DNA of 64,000 nucleotides, taken from NCBI RefSeq assembly GCF_000230995.2, contig NC_019973.1, positions 4,540,001 to 4,604,000 on the forward strand, read 5' to 3'. Made by a program: the position numbers and the translations under genes. Positions 44,787-53,282 of the stretch are shown here, piece after piece (position 1 is the first letter of the stretch; every line of letters begins with the position of its first letter). Below the pieces are notes generated by a model that saw only the letters and a program-made list of their open reading frames with translations, ran no database searches and was not told the origin of the DNA. This DNA comes from Mesorhizobium australicum WSM2073 (GTDB taxonomy: Bacteria > Pseudomonadota > Alphaproteobacteria > Rhizobiales > Rhizobiaceae).

Positions 44787-45431
44787 ATGTCCAAACTTCG
44801 CGTCAACGCTTTCAGCCTGTCGCTTGACGGCTATGGCGCCGGTCCCGATCAGAGCCTTGAAAATCCGCTCGGTGTCGGCGGACCGGCCCTGCACAAATGG
44901 GCTTTCAGCACCCGCACCTTCCGCAAGATGTTTGGCCAGGAAGGCGGCGAGACAGGCGTTGACGAAGACTTTGCGGCGCGCAGCTTCGAGAATGTCGGCG
45001 CCTGGATCCTCGGCCGCAACATGTTCGGGCCGATCCGGGGCGAGTGGCCTGACGACAGCTGGAAGGGTTGGTGGGGCGACAATCCGCCCTATCACGTCCC
45101 GACCTTCGTGCTGACGCATTACAAGCGCGATCCCATCGTGATGGAAGGCGGCACGACTTTTTATTTCGTAACCGACGGCATCCATTCGGCTATCGAACAG
45201 GCCAAAGCCGCCGCGTCAGGCAAGGATGTGCGGGTCGGCGGCGGCATCTCCACCATCCGGCAGTATCTGCAGGAAAAGCTGATCGACGACATGCACGTGG
45301 CGATCTCGCCGGTGCTGCTTGGCAGAGGCGAGAACCTTTTTGCGGGCCTCGACATGCTGAATCTTGGCTACCAGTGCAGCGAACAGGTTGCGACGGCACT
45401 GGCCACGCACGTCGTCATCAAACGGGCGTAA
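44787..45431 (+). CDS. Dihydrofolate reductase-family (RibD C-terminal-like) protein
   Basis: A 214-residue protein of the RibD_C/DHFR-like group. It begins KLRVNAFSLSLDGYGAGPDQ (first strand and NADPH-side loop), has AWILGRNMFGPIRGEWPDD, then VTDGIHSAIEQAKAAASGKD and GGGISTIRQYLQEKLIDDMH, the NADPH-binding glycine turn and helix, and ends SPVLLGRGENLFAGLDM. These genes are scattered and probably reduce unknown pterin-like or other substrates; true DHFR activity is unlikely. An AAGGAGGAGG site precedes ATG 44787 and predicts strong translation. It is followed by a palindrome at 45459-45486. Confidence 0.88.
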   Translation: MSKLRVNAFSLSLDGYGAGPDQSLENPLGVGGPALHKWAFSTRTFRKMFGQEGGETGVDEDFAARSFENVGAWILGRNMFGPIRGEWPDDSWKGWWGDNPPYHVPTFVLTHYKRDPIVMEGGTTFYFVTDGIHSAIEQAKAAASGKDVRVGGGISTIRQYLQEKLIDDMHVAISPVLLGRGENLFAGLDMLNLGYQCSEQVATALATHVVIKRA

Positions 45432-45458
45432 GGTGGAGAAACCCTCGACGAAAGCCCA

Positions 45459-45486
45459 TTTCTCCCCGTCACTATACGGGGAGAAA
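45459..45486. repeat. Perfect 11-bp hairpin between convergent genes
   Basis: TTTCTCCCCGT (45459-45469) is the reverse complement of ACGGGGAGAAA (45476-45486), loop CACTAT. It lies between the DHFR-like gene and ppk2, which converge, and may act as a terminator for both. The sequence resembles a common small rhizobial intergenic palindrome. Confidence 0.75.
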
Positions 45487-45500
45487 GACAAAACTCTCGC

Positions 45501-46421
45501 TCAATACTTCTCCGGCACGTAAAGCTCGCGCGGCAGCACCTGGCGCTCGTATTCCGGGTTGAAGACGCGCTCCGGCAGCGTGATCTCCTCGTGCGGCACC
45601 TCTTCATACGGCAGCTGCTTGAGCAGATGGTCGATGCAGTTCAGCCGCGCGCGCTTCTTGTCGTTACCCTCGACGATGAACCAGGGCGCCTCGGGAATGT
45701 TGGTGCGGGCGAAGGTCTCCTCCTTGGCCTTGGTGTAGTGTTCCCAGCGCACCCGCGACTGCAGGTCCATCGGCGACAGCTTCCACTGTTTCATCGGGTC
45801 GTGGATCCGCATCAGGAAGCGCATTTGCTGTTCCTCGTCGGTGATCGAGAACCAATATTTGACCACGGTGATGCCCGAGCGCACCAGCATGCGCTCGAAC
45901 TCCGGCACGTCATGGAAGAACTCCTCGACCTGCTCGGGGCTGGCAAAACCCATTACCCGTTCGACGCCGGAGCGGTTGTACCAGGAGCGGTCGAGCAAAA
46001 CGATCTCGCCGCCTGCCGGCAAATGCGGGACATAGCGCTGGAAATACCATTGCGACTTCTCGCGTTCGGTCGGAGCCGGAAGCGCCACGACGCGGCAGAT
46101 ACGCGGATTGAGCCGCTGTGTGATGCGCTTGATGACGCCGCCCTTGCCAGCGGAGTCGCGGCCCTCGAATATCACCACCAGTTTCTTCTTGTGATAGGCG
46201 ACCCAGGATTGCAGCTTGATCAATTCGGACTGGAGGCTGATCAGGTCGCGAAAATACTGCATGCGATCGATCGAAGGCGGATGCGAGTTCTTGTAGATCT
46301 TGGCGATCTCCATCGAGAGGGCCGGCTCCGACATTTCGAGCTCATAGTCCTCGTCGAGCGTGTCGGCGAGCTCGGCTTCAAGCCAGTCCTTGGCAGGGGA
46401 ATTCTGTTTCAGCTCGGTCAT
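45501..46421 (-). CDS. ppk2: Polyphosphate kinase 2 (PPK2, class I type)
   Basis: Transfers phosphate from polyphosphate to nucleoside diphosphates (or the reverse). The 306-residue protein has Walker A VIFEGRDSAGKGGVIKRI, Walker B VLLDRSWYNRSGVERVMGF, the lid PTEREKSQWYFQRY, and FSITDEEQQMRFLMRIHDP, with the C-terminal lysine/tyrosine tail. The N-terminal extension (KDWLEAELADTLDEDYELEM) is acidic. No ppk1 is nearby. It is single-domain and monocistronic, convergent with the DHFR-like gene. Preference for GDP or ADP cannot be read from sequence. Confidence 0.93.
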   Translation of the reverse strand: MTELKQNSPAKDWLEAELADTLDEDYELEMSEPALSMEIAKIYKNSHPPSIDRMQYFRDLISLQSELIKLQSWVAYHKKKLVVIFEGRDSAGKGGVIKRITQRLNPRICRVVALPAPTEREKSQWYFQRYVPHLPAGGEIVLLDRSWYNRSGVERVMGFASPEQVEEFFHDVPEFERMLVRSGITVVKYWFSITDEEQQMRFLMRIHDPMKQWKLSPMDLQSRVRWEHYTKAKEETFARTNIPEAPWFIVEGNDKKRARLNCIDHLLKQLPYEEVPHEEITLPERVFNPEYERQVLPRELYVPEKY

Positions 46422-46703
46422 ATCAACTGCTCCGCTTGCAAGCCCTGTCGGTTACCACTGGGCGCTCCAAATTGCTGGCCGGCGGCCGGGAATGGAAACA
46501 CCTGAGCCGACTTCAATATAGGCCGGCGGTGACGGTTTTATTGCAGCACAGGCGCAATTGCCGACGTTGCAAATTCCGCGATGTCTGATCGATCGACCGT
46601 CGTCGCATGGCGACAAGCCGGCCGAATTGTCCTACAAATGCGCGGTCGCCTTCCAGGCCTGCCTTGCCGGCACGCCTCTTCAACAAAATCGTGAGGATCT
46701 GAC

Positions 46704-47747
46704 ATGGAATACCGCACCCTTGGCCGTTCCGGCCTGAAGGTTTCGACACTGACGCTTGGCACCATGACATTCGGCGGCGCCGGGCCCTTCGCCGCGGTCG
46801 GCAACAGCGATCTCGCCGAAGCCAAGCGGATGATCGATATGTGCATCGATGCCGGCATCAACCTCATCGACACCGCCAATGTCTATTCCAACGGCCTCTC
46901 CGAAGAGATCATAGGCGAAGCTCTCGGCGGCAAGCGCAAGAACGATGTGCTGATCGCGTCCAAGGCGCGGATGCGGATCGGCAAGGGCCCGAACGACGAG
47001 GGCCTGTCGCGCCATCATCTGATCCGTGAATGCGAGAGCAGCCTGAAGCGCTTGAAGACCGATGTCATCGACATCTATTTCGTCCACCAATGGGACGGCC
47101 TCACTCCGCTCGAGGAGACCGTTGCCGCGCTCGACAGTTTGGTCAGCCAGGGCAAGGTGCGCTACATCGGCTGCTCCAACTATTCCGGCTGGCAGGTGAT
47201 GAAGGCGCTTTCCATCAGCGACAGCCGTCACCAGCAACGCTTCGTCACCCAGCAGATCCACTATACGCTGGAAGCGCGCGAGGCCGAGTACGAGCTCTTG
47301 CCGATCTCGGTCGACCAAGGGCTGGGCGTTTTGGTCTGGAGCCCGCTCGCCGGCGGCCTGCTGTCGGGCAAATACCGCCGCGACAGCCCGACCGCTCGCC
47401 AGCTTGCCGGCTGGTCCGAGCCGCCGATCCGCGACGAGGACCGGCTGTGGCGGATTGTCGATGTGCTGATCGAGATCGGCAAGGATCGTGGCGTCTCGGC
47501 GGCGCAGGTGGCGCTCGCCTGGCTGCTCGGACGCCCTGCCGTCTCCTCGCTGGTGATCGGTGCCCGCAATGACGTTCAGCTCAAGGACAACCTTGCGGCG
47601 GCGGCCCTGAAGCTCGGCACCGAAGAACGCCAGCGCCTCGACGCGGTCAGCCGGCCGGCTCTGCTCTACCCCTACTGGCACCAGCAACTGACAGCGAAGG
47701 ATCGCTTCGGCCCAGCCGACCTGGTTCTCGACCGCAGCGATATCTGA
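46704..47747 (+). CDS. Aldo/keto reductase
   Basis: A 347-residue (alpha/beta)8 NADPH-dependent oxidoreductase. It begins MEYRTLGRSGLKVSTLTLGT and has the catalytic set: D in NLIDTANVYSNG, Y in that same loop, K in DVLIASKARM, and H in IYFVHQWDG. The NADPH part is SPLAGGLLSGKY and SLVIGARN. The family reduces aldehydes and ketones, and the substrate here is unknown. GTGAGGA before ATG 46704 gives the ribosome site. It is convergent with the first GT90 gene, 24 bases apart. Confidence 0.92.
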   Translation: MEYRTLGRSGLKVSTLTLGTMTFGGAGPFAAVGNSDLAEAKRMIDMCIDAGINLIDTANVYSNGLSEEIIGEALGGKRKNDVLIASKARMRIGKGPNDEGLSRHHLIRECESSLKRLKTDVIDIYFVHQWDGLTPLEETVAALDSLVSQGKVRYIGCSNYSGWQVMKALSISDSRHQQRFVTQQIHYTLEAREAEYELLPISVDQGLGVLVWSPLAGGLLSGKYRRDSPTARQLAGWSEPPIRDEDRLWRIVDVLIEIGKDRGVSAAQVALAWLLGRPAVSSLVIGARNDVQLKDNLAAAALKLGTEERQRLDAVSRPALLYPYWHQQLTAKDRFGPADLVLDRSDI

Positions 47748-47771
47748 TCAGCGTCAGGCAGAGAGCAAGAG

Positions 47772-48743
47772 CTAGCCGCCGATAAACCGCCAGAGTTCGG
47801 GATCGGGTTCGATCTGGCCGCCGAGCACGAAATATTTGTAGAGGACGAGCAAAGAGATCGCATGCTCGTCCCGTTCATTGGAGAATTTGCGGCAATAGGC
47901 ATTGGCTGCGGCGATGATGCGCTCCGCCGCGGCCGGGTGCCCTTCGAAATAGCGCACTTTTTCGCCGAGATCGGCAAAATCCGGGTCGAGCGGCGCATAG
48001 TGGATACCGGCCTCGAGCTGGCTCTCGCCAAACCATGTTTCGTAGGTCGGCGGCGGCATCAGACAGAGCGAGTTGGAATTCATGATCCATTTGAGGTTGG
48101 TCGCCACGTCATTGCCCTCCAGCGAGACGATGTAGCGATAGCGCAGGTGCTGGCTGATGCTGAGGAAAGGCTTGCTGTACTTAGCCGGTGCGCTGCGCTT
48201 GTGCGAACCGGCATCGCAGAACGGCAAGTCGCGCGCGACATCCAGGAACCGTGTCCTGATCGGGTTGTTGAGGTCGCCGCGCCAGACCACGGCAGGGCGC
48301 TTGTCGGCGAAGGCGACGGTATCGAGGGGCATGTGGAAGTGGCGGAATTTGTTGAACTTCATGACGACGGCATTGCCGTTGTCGGCGCGGATCGGCCGGT
48401 CCTTGACGAGGGTCGGCAGCTTGGGCACGCCGATGACATCGCCGAACTTCAGGTCGATGAGCAATGATCGATCGAAATAGCGGGCAAATTCCTTCAGGTC
48501 GTAATAGTACATGCTCGGTTCAAACGGTATCTTGTCGATGCGCACAGCATCCGGGCCTGGTGTAAAAGCGTCCTGCAGCTTGTTGTAGTGATTCAGTCGC
48601 CGGCGCACGGCCTCGTCCGAGAGCCTGGCCTGCTGCAGGCGGCTGGCCAATCGCCGCCGGAAGATCGCCTGGGGCGCGATATCGCGCATGACGTTCCGCG
48701 CATAGTAGAAGACCTTTGCCGTCGTTCGTTGGAGGGTGGCCAT
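47772..48743 (-). CDS. Family 90 glycosyltransferase, CAP10/LpsA-like, copy A
   Basis: A 323-residue protein. The CAP10-type core carries VVWRGDLNNPIRTRFLDVAR, then SQHLRYRYIVSLEGNDVATN, LKWIMNSNSLCLMPPPTYET and WFGESQLEAGIHYAPL, with the order of donor-site motifs of GT90 (E/D-G, S-N-S, E-W/T, HY). It has no membrane span, so it is likely a peripheral enzyme of the LPS core or capsule. It is a close, ungapped paralogue of copy B immediately upstream on the same strand. ATG 48743 has no strong Shine-Dalgarno but a TTTGATCAAA palindrome sits just before it. Confidence 0.82.
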   Translation of the reverse strand: MATLQRTTAKVFYYARNVMRDIAPQAIFRRRLASRLQQARLSDEAVRRRLNHYNKLQDAFTPGPDAVRIDKIPFEPSMYYYDLKEFARYFDRSLLIDLKFGDVIGVPKLPTLVKDRPIRADNGNAVVMKFNKFRHFHMPLDTVAFADKRPAVVWRGDLNNPIRTRFLDVARDLPFCDAGSHKRSAPAKYSKPFLSISQHLRYRYIVSLEGNDVATNLKWIMNSNSLCLMPPPTYETWFGESQLEAGIHYAPLDPDFADLGEKVRYFEGHPAAAERIIAAANAYCRKFSNERDEHAISLLVLYKYFVLGGQIEPDPELWRFIGG

Positions 48744-48880
48744 GGACTCTTTTGATCAAAGATAAACGCGGTTGAACAAGTGAAGGTCGGGATGGTTCCC
48801 GCAGCATGATTGCCCTACCATCCAGCCACGCATTCCGATAGCGCCCGAATGCGGCTGGCGGCCTCGACCGAGCGCCGCAA

Positions 48881-49852
48881 CTAGCCCGTTATGTAGCGCC
48901 ACACCTCGGCATCCGGTTTGATCTGGCCCGACAGCACGAAGTATTTGTAGAGCACCAGCAGGGAGATCGTCTGCTCGGTCTGTTCGTCGTCGAATGTCCG
49001 GCAATAGGCGTTCGCAGCCGCGATGATGCGCTCCGCCTCCGCCGGATTCCGCTCGAAATAGGCGACGTGGTCCTCAAGGTTCGAGAAATCCGCCGCGAGC
49101 GGCACATAGTGGACGTTGGCTTCGAGCTGCCGCTCCGCAAACCATGTCTCATAGGTCGGCGGCGGCATCATGCAGAGCGACTTCGAATTCATGATCCATT
49201 TGAGATTGGTCGCCACGTCGTTGCCCTCGAGCGAGACGATGTAGCGATAGCGCTGGTGCTGGCTGATGCTGAGAAAAGGCCTGGCGTATTCGGGCGGTGC
49301 GTTCGGCTTGTGCGAACCGGCATCGCAGAACGGCAGGTCGCGCACAGCGTTCAGAAATCTTGTCCTGATCGGATTGTTGAGATCACCGCGCCAGACAACG
49401 GACGGCAGCTTGTCGGCGAACGACATCGCGTCAGCCGGCATCTGGAAATGACGAAACTTGTCGAGTTTCATGATGATCGCGTTCTTGTCGTCAGCACAGA
49501 TTGGCCGGTCCTTGACGATCGAAGGCACCTTGGGGACATTCCTGACGTCGCCGAATTCCAGGTCGATGAGCAGGCCGGGATCGAAGTAGCGGGCGAACTC
49601 CTTCAGGTCGTAATAGTACATGGTCGGCGTGAAGGGCAGTTTGCCGATGCGCATGGCATCGGCGCTTGGCGCGAAACCATCCTGCAACTTGTTGTAGTAA
49701 TTCAGCCTGCGGCGCGCCGCCTCACCGGAAAGCCTGGCCCTTTCGAGACGGCCAGCCAGCCGGGCACGAAACAACGCTTGCGGAGCGACATCGCGCGCGA
49801 CGTTTCTCGCATAATAGAAAACTCTTGCTGCGGTCCGCGAAATTGTGGCCAT
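48881..49852 (-). CDS. Family 90 glycosyltransferase, CAP10/LpsA-like, copy B
   Basis: A 323-residue paralogue of copy A, identical in length. By eye about three quarters of positions are identical with no gap. The same motif series is present: VVWRGDLNNPIRTRFLNAVR, YRYIVSLEGNDVATNLKWIM, SKSLCMMPPPTYETWF and RQLEANVHYVPL. The TTGATCAAA sequence before its ATG is shared with copy A, showing that upstream DNA was duplicated too. The copies differ mostly in the N-terminal 60 and C-terminal 60 residues, which may alter acceptor choice. Which saccharide they build is unknown. Confidence 0.82.
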   Translation of the reverse strand: MATISRTAARVFYYARNVARDVAPQALFRARLAGRLERARLSGEAARRRLNYYNKLQDGFAPSADAMRIGKLPFTPTMYYYDLKEFARYFDPGLLIDLEFGDVRNVPKVPSIVKDRPICADDKNAIIMKLDKFRHFQMPADAMSFADKLPSVVWRGDLNNPIRTRFLNAVRDLPFCDAGSHKPNAPPEYARPFLSISQHQRYRYIVSLEGNDVATNLKWIMNSKSLCMMPPPTYETWFAERQLEANVHYVPLAADFSNLEDHVAYFERNPAEAERIIAAANAYCRTFDDEQTEQTISLLVLYKYFVLSGQIKPDAEVWRYITG

Positions 49853-50050
49853 CGGTCACTTGATCAAAACAAACGGGCGGTTCTCAATCCATGGCGCCCG
49901 CATGTCCTACATCATTGTGGCGCCGATCTGGCAAGCGCCCGCATCTCTTCGATGCCAGCAGCCACGCATTATCGCTTCGGCTGTTGTGTTTGACGGCTAA
50001 TGCTCCTAGGCAGGCTCAGGGCCGCAAGGCAGTCACAAAAAGGAGCCGAC

Positions 50051-50197
50051 ATGGCGCGAGCACCAAACTACGATCAGGAACGCAAGGAGCGCGACCGCCA
50101 GAAAGCGGCCAAGAAGGCTGAAAAGCTGGCGGCCAAGGTTGCCGCGCGCGAACGTACGAAGCCTGAAACCGAGACTGAGACCGAAACGAAGGATTAA
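50051..50197 (+). CDS. Small basic protein with an acidic TE-repeat tail
   Basis: A 48-residue protein, too short for common gene finders to rate highly. The ribosome site AAAAGGAG seven bases before ATG 50051 is good. The sequence starts MARAPNYDQERKERDRQKAA, then a Lys/Ala helix (KKAEKLAAKVAARERTKP), then the acidic repeat ETETETETKD. It has no signal or membrane span. A basic helix with an acidic tail could bind nucleic acid or a ribosome, but this is inference. No family is recognised. Confidence 0.65.
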   Translation: MARAPNYDQERKERDRQKAAKKAEKLAAKVAARERTKPETETETETKD

Positions 50198-50264
50198 CGG
50201 CATCCGGCCCGCTAATGCGGGCCGAGCCTCAAATCCAATTGTCAGCCCAAACCGCGAGCTAATA

Positions 50265-50525
50265 TCAGGCTGGCGCCTTGTCGCTGATGAAGACATCCAC
50301 TTCCCGCGCCGCGGCGATGAAAGCGCGCCTGGCATTCATCGCCGGCTTGTCGCCGGCGAGCGCGTCGTGACAGGCCTGCAGCGCCGCACGATGCTTGGGG
50401 CTGCGCTTGCCGGGCCAGTTGTTGAGGAGGTAATCGGAAGCCTCCCTTGCCGAACGCAAGAGCTGAGTGCTTCCCGCCGTGACGGATTTGACGGTCACGG
50501 GTGTTTCAAACCGGTTGTTTTCCAT
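50265..50525 (-). CDS. DUF982 family protein
   Basis: An 86-residue protein. The DUF982 core is PVTVKSVTAGSTQLLRSARE, with a following ASDYLLNNWPGKRSPKHRAA helix containing the family's W-P pair, and it ends AFIAAAREVDVFISDK. DUF982 proteins occur in many copies in rhizobia, often on plasmids and islands, and have no known function. A GGAG-like site is not obvious before ATG 50525. Its presence supports the accessory nature of this stretch. Confidence 0.85.
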   Translation of the reverse strand: MENNRFETPVTVKSVTAGSTQLLRSAREASDYLLNNWPGKRSPKHRAALQACHDALAGDKPAMNARRAFIAAAREVDVFISDKAPA

Positions 50526-50628
50526 CGCCGCTCTTACGCCATCGGCTTCCTTGAAGCGAGGCCGAAAGTGCGCTTCACGTCAGACCCGTCTGTTTTTCCG
50601 GCCAGCGCGCCGCAGCGCATGGACCGCA

Positions 50629-51294
50629 CTAAGCGGCGACGACGGCAAATCCCCTGGCGCGAAGGCCACGTCGGTCGTTGGCAAGCGACGTCACCAGCCG
50701 ATCACGGCTGCCGACGATGTGGGCCGACAGCAGCCGCGCGGCTTCATCAGCCTGACCGAGGCGTGTCGCGGCAAGAATGGCGCGATGTTCGACCCAGGCA
50801 CGGCCAAGGGCCGTCTCGTCACGCACTTCCAGCCAGCGGGCGCGCGACAGGCGCGTCATCGCGTCACGAACCGCCCGGAACAGGAATTCGTTGCCGGAGA
50901 GCCGCGCCAGCTCGATGTGAAAATCCATGCCGACACGATGCCACTCCTCGCGCGGCGTATTTTCGTCGCAGGAATCGAGCATCGCCTCGATGACATCGAT
51001 GGCGCTCTTGTCGGCTTGCCCGCACGTCAGCCGCAATGCCGCGATCTCGACCGCCTCGCGATAGACCGCAACCTGCTCGAGTTCGGCCAGATTGATGGGC
51101 GAAACGGTCCAGCCGCGCCCGTCCCTGCCGACCAGCCCCTCGGTCTCCAGCCGCAGCAGCGCCGCTCTGACAGGCGTGCGCGAGGCGCCGAATTGGCTTT
51201 CGATCCAGCGTTCGGTCAGCCGCTCTCCCGGCCCGATCTCGAGCGCCAGGATCATCTCGCGAAGCTGCCGTTCGACATTCTGCATCTGCGACAT
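50629..51294 (-). CDS. GntR-family regulator with FCD domain
   Basis: A 221-residue FadR-subfamily regulator. The winged helix lies at residues 5-70: QLREMILALEIGPGERLTER, then WIESQFGASRTPVRAALLRL with the recognition helix RTPVRAALLRL. The FCD ligand domain follows, with VYREAVEIAALRL and the helix pattern WHRVGMDFHIELARLSGNEF that supplies metal-ligand His/Asp residues. AAGGG eight bases before ATG 51294 supports this start over 51318. It is divergent from an MFS gene, with its likely operator between them. The ligand is probably a carboxylic acid carried by that transporter. Confidence 0.9.
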   Translation of the reverse strand: MSQMQNVERQLREMILALEIGPGERLTERWIESQFGASRTPVRAALLRLETEGLVGRDGRGWTVSPINLAELEQVAVYREAVEIAALRLTCGQADKSAIDVIEAMLDSCDENTPREEWHRVGMDFHIELARLSGNEFLFRAVRDAMTRLSRARWLEVRDETALGRAWVEHRAILAATRLGQADEAARLLSAHIVGSRDRLVTSLANDRRGLRARGFAVVAA

Positions 51295-51355
51295 CGCGCG
51301 CCCTTTCCGAAGCCGCATTGACAGCGGCCGGCGTGAAGTTCATGACGGAGACCAG

Positions 51356-51378
51356 TTTGGTATCCCAAAATGGTATCC
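51356..51378. promoter_or_regulatory. GntR-type operator between the regulator and MFS genes
   Basis: TTTGGTATCCCAAA (51356-51369) is a near-perfect dyad. TGGTATCC occurs at 51358-51365 and again at 51371-51378. FCD-type GntR proteins favour TGGTAT/ATACCA half sites. The site is 32-54 bases upstream of the MFS start and about 60 from the regulator start, well placed to control both. Confidence 0.65.
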
Positions 51379-51409
51379 GCAACAAGCGCTGATACCGGGC
51401 AGGCAGGGC

Positions 51410-52663
51410 ATGACGCAGGAAGACACGCAGCAAAGCGGCTACAACATTCACTGGCGGCGCAATCTCGCGGTCTGTTTCGCGGGCTCGTTCAGCACGCTCA
51501 TCGCCATGACCCTGCTGTTGCCATTCCTGCCGCTCTATGTCGAACAGCTCGGCGCACAGGGCCACGCGGCAATCGTGCAGTGGTCCGGCGTCGCTTATGG
51601 CGCCACCTTCTTCGCCGCGGCCACAGTAGCGCCGCTGTGGGGGCGCCTGGGTGACCGCTACGGGCGCAAGGTGATGCTGGTGCGCGCCTCCTTCGGCATG
51701 GCGATCTGCATGTCGCTGACGGGCATGGTCGAGACGGTTTCGCAACTGGTGCTGCTGCGCCTGCTGATCGGCTTCGCGGGCGGCTACTCCTCCGGTTCAA
51801 CCATACTGGTGGCCATGCAGACGCCGAAGGAGCGTTCCGGCTGGGCGCTTGGCGTGCTGTCGGCGGGCATTACGGCGGGCTCGCTGGTCGGTCCCCTGTT
51901 GGGCGGCGTGCTGCCGCCGGTGATCGGCATTCGCGCCACCTTCCTCTTGTCAGGCGGTGTGATCTTCCTCGCCTTCCTGGCAACGACCTTCCTCATCAAG
52001 GAGAGCCCGCGTCCGAAGCCAGCCAAACCGGTGTCGGCGGCAAAGCCGAAAAGCGGCTGGTCGCAGATCCCGGACAAGCGCCCGGTCGTGGCCATGCTGA
52101 CCACCGGCATGCTGCTCGCCTTCGCCACAATGTCGATCGAGCCGATCATCACCGTCTATGTGCAGCAGCTCATCGAGGACCAGAGCAGGGTGACGCTCGT
52201 CGCCGGCGTTGTGATGTCGGCCGCCGCGCTGGGCACCATCCTCTCGGCGTCTTGGCTCGGCAAGCTCGCGGACCGGATCGGGCACTGGAACGTTGTCGTG
52301 GGAGCACTGGCGGTTTCGGCGCTGCTCCTTATCCCGCAGGCTTTTGTCACCAATAGCTGGCAGCTTATCGGCCTGCGTTTCCTGATGGGCCTGGCGCTGG
52401 GCGGCCTCCTGCCCTGCATCGCCAGTGTCATCAGGCACAACATCCCCGACGGCGTTGGCGGCAACGTGCTTGGCCTGGCGATCTCGGCGCAGTATGTCGG
52501 ACAGGTCGCGGGGCCACTGGCCGGCGGTTTTGTGGGCGGCCATTTCGGCATGCCGGCGGTGTTTCTCGGCACGTCGGTGCTGATGGCGCTCGGGGCGGCC
52601 TACAACTGGACCGTCCAGTCGCGGCGGACGCGGCATATGGCGCTGGAAGCGCGCAAGCCCTGA
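51410..52663 (+). CDS. MFS transporter (drug or organic-acid type)
   Basis: A 417-residue protein with twelve predicted spans. Motif A is well kept: GRLGDRYGRKVMLVR between spans 2 and 3, and GKLADRIGHWNVVV in the second half. A glutamine/lysine-rich central loop (KESPRPKPAKPVSAAKPKSG) separates the halves. The start ATG 51410 lies after GGCAGG. The DHA1-like pattern suggests efflux, while the GntR partner suggests a metabolite; the substrate is undecided. The DUF423 gene follows 32 bases after its stop. Confidence 0.88.
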   Translation: MTQEDTQQSGYNIHWRRNLAVCFAGSFSTLIAMTLLLPFLPLYVEQLGAQGHAAIVQWSGVAYGATFFAAATVAPLWGRLGDRYGRKVMLVRASFGMAICMSLTGMVETVSQLVLLRLLIGFAGGYSSGSTILVAMQTPKERSGWALGVLSAGITAGSLVGPLLGGVLPPVIGIRATFLLSGGVIFLAFLATTFLIKESPRPKPAKPVSAAKPKSGWSQIPDKRPVVAMLTTGMLLAFATMSIEPIITVYVQQLIEDQSRVTLVAGVVMSAAALGTILSASWLGKLADRIGHWNVVVGALAVSALLLIPQAFVTNSWQLIGLRFLMGLALGGLLPCIASVIRHNIPDGVGGNVLGLAISAQYVGQVAGPLAGGFVGGHFGMPAVFLGTSVLMALGAAYNWTVQSRRTRHMALEARKP

Positions 52664-52695
52664 CGCTTGCTGAAGAAAGAAGGAGCACGCCGGCC

Positions 52696-53058
52696 ATGAA
52701 CCCCGATCCAAACGGCAGCCGCCTCCTCGTGCTTGCCGGCGGCCTCGTCGGCGCGGCGGGGGTGGCGCTTTCGGCGGCCGCCGCCCACCGCGGCGGCGCC
52801 TTTACCGGCACCGCCGCGTCGTTCCTGCTGATGCATGCGCCGGTCTTCCTCGCCATCGGCCTTATCGGCGCGAACCGCTGGCTGCGCATCGCCAGCCTCG
52901 TTCTGCTCGCCGGGCTGCTCCTCTTCGCGGGCGATCTTCTCGCCCGCGATTTCTGGGGCTCAAGGCTGTTTCCGATGTCGGCGCCGATCGGCGGCACCCT
53001 GCTCATTGCAGGCTGGCTGGCGATAGCGATCTCGGCCGTGGCACGTCCACGACCCTGA
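52696..53058 (+). CDS. DUF423 family membrane protein
   Basis: A 120-residue protein with four hydrophobic segments: LLVLAGGLVGAAGVALSAAA, FLLMHAPVFLAIGLIGANRW, IASLVLLAGLLLFAGDLLAR and PIGGTLLIAGWLAIAISAVA. The A-A-A-H-x-G segment after the first span and the F-P-M-x-A-P-x-G-G loop are DUF423 (YgdD) marks. The role is unknown. AAGAAGGAG about ten bases before ATG 52696 is a strong ribosome site. It sits 32 bases after the MFS gene and is probably in its operon. Confidence 0.88.
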   Translation: MNPDPNGSRLLVLAGGLVGAAGVALSAAAAHRGGAFTGTAASFLLMHAPVFLAIGLIGANRWLRIASLVLLAGLLLFAGDLLARDFWGSRLFPMSAPIGGTLLIAGWLAIAISAVARPRP

Positions 53059-53073
53059 AATGATTGCTTGAGG

Positions 53074-53223
53074 TCAATCCCGGCGGCGTTCCGGGCGGAC
53101 CCAAAGGGCACGGCCGCCAACAGCAGGTTTCACCCGCCGTCGCGCTTCCGGTCGCTCGGTGGCCGGTGCGATGCCCCAGTAGTTGCGGTAGATATCTTCG
53201 AACAGATGCTTGATGGGATGCAT
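53074..53223 (-). CDS. Microprotein A of a paralogous pair (49 residues)
   Basis: A short ORF with a perfect AAGGAGG seven bases before ATG 53223. The protein starts MHPIKHLFEDIYRNYWGIAP and ends VKPAVGGRALWVRPERRRD. It is clearly related to microprotein B 60 bases away: both share MHP, LF, DIYRN, W, I and AT in the same positions. It is basic, with no signal or membrane span. An identical LacI-type operator lies 19-32 bases before the ATG. The function is unknown; the aromatic MHP-x-x-x-LF-x-DIYRN-x-W segment is the likely binding core. Confidence 0.75.
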   Translation of the reverse strand: MHPIKHLFEDIYRNYWGIAPATERPEARRRVKPAVGGRALWVRPERRRD

Positions 53224-53241
53224 GACTCATCCTCCTTGTCT

Positions 53242-53255
53242 TTGAATCGATCCAA
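53242..53255. promoter_or_regulatory. LacI-type operator O1 (upstream of microprotein A)
   Basis: TTGAATCGATCCAA, a nearly symmetrical 14-mer with the central CG typical of LacI/PurR-type operators. Identical copies occur at 53470-53483 (reverse orientation) and 53519-53532. It lies about 19 bases before the start of microprotein A. Confidence 0.7.
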
Positions 53256-53282
53256 TCGTCGGGCGCGAAAAAGCCGGTTTGA

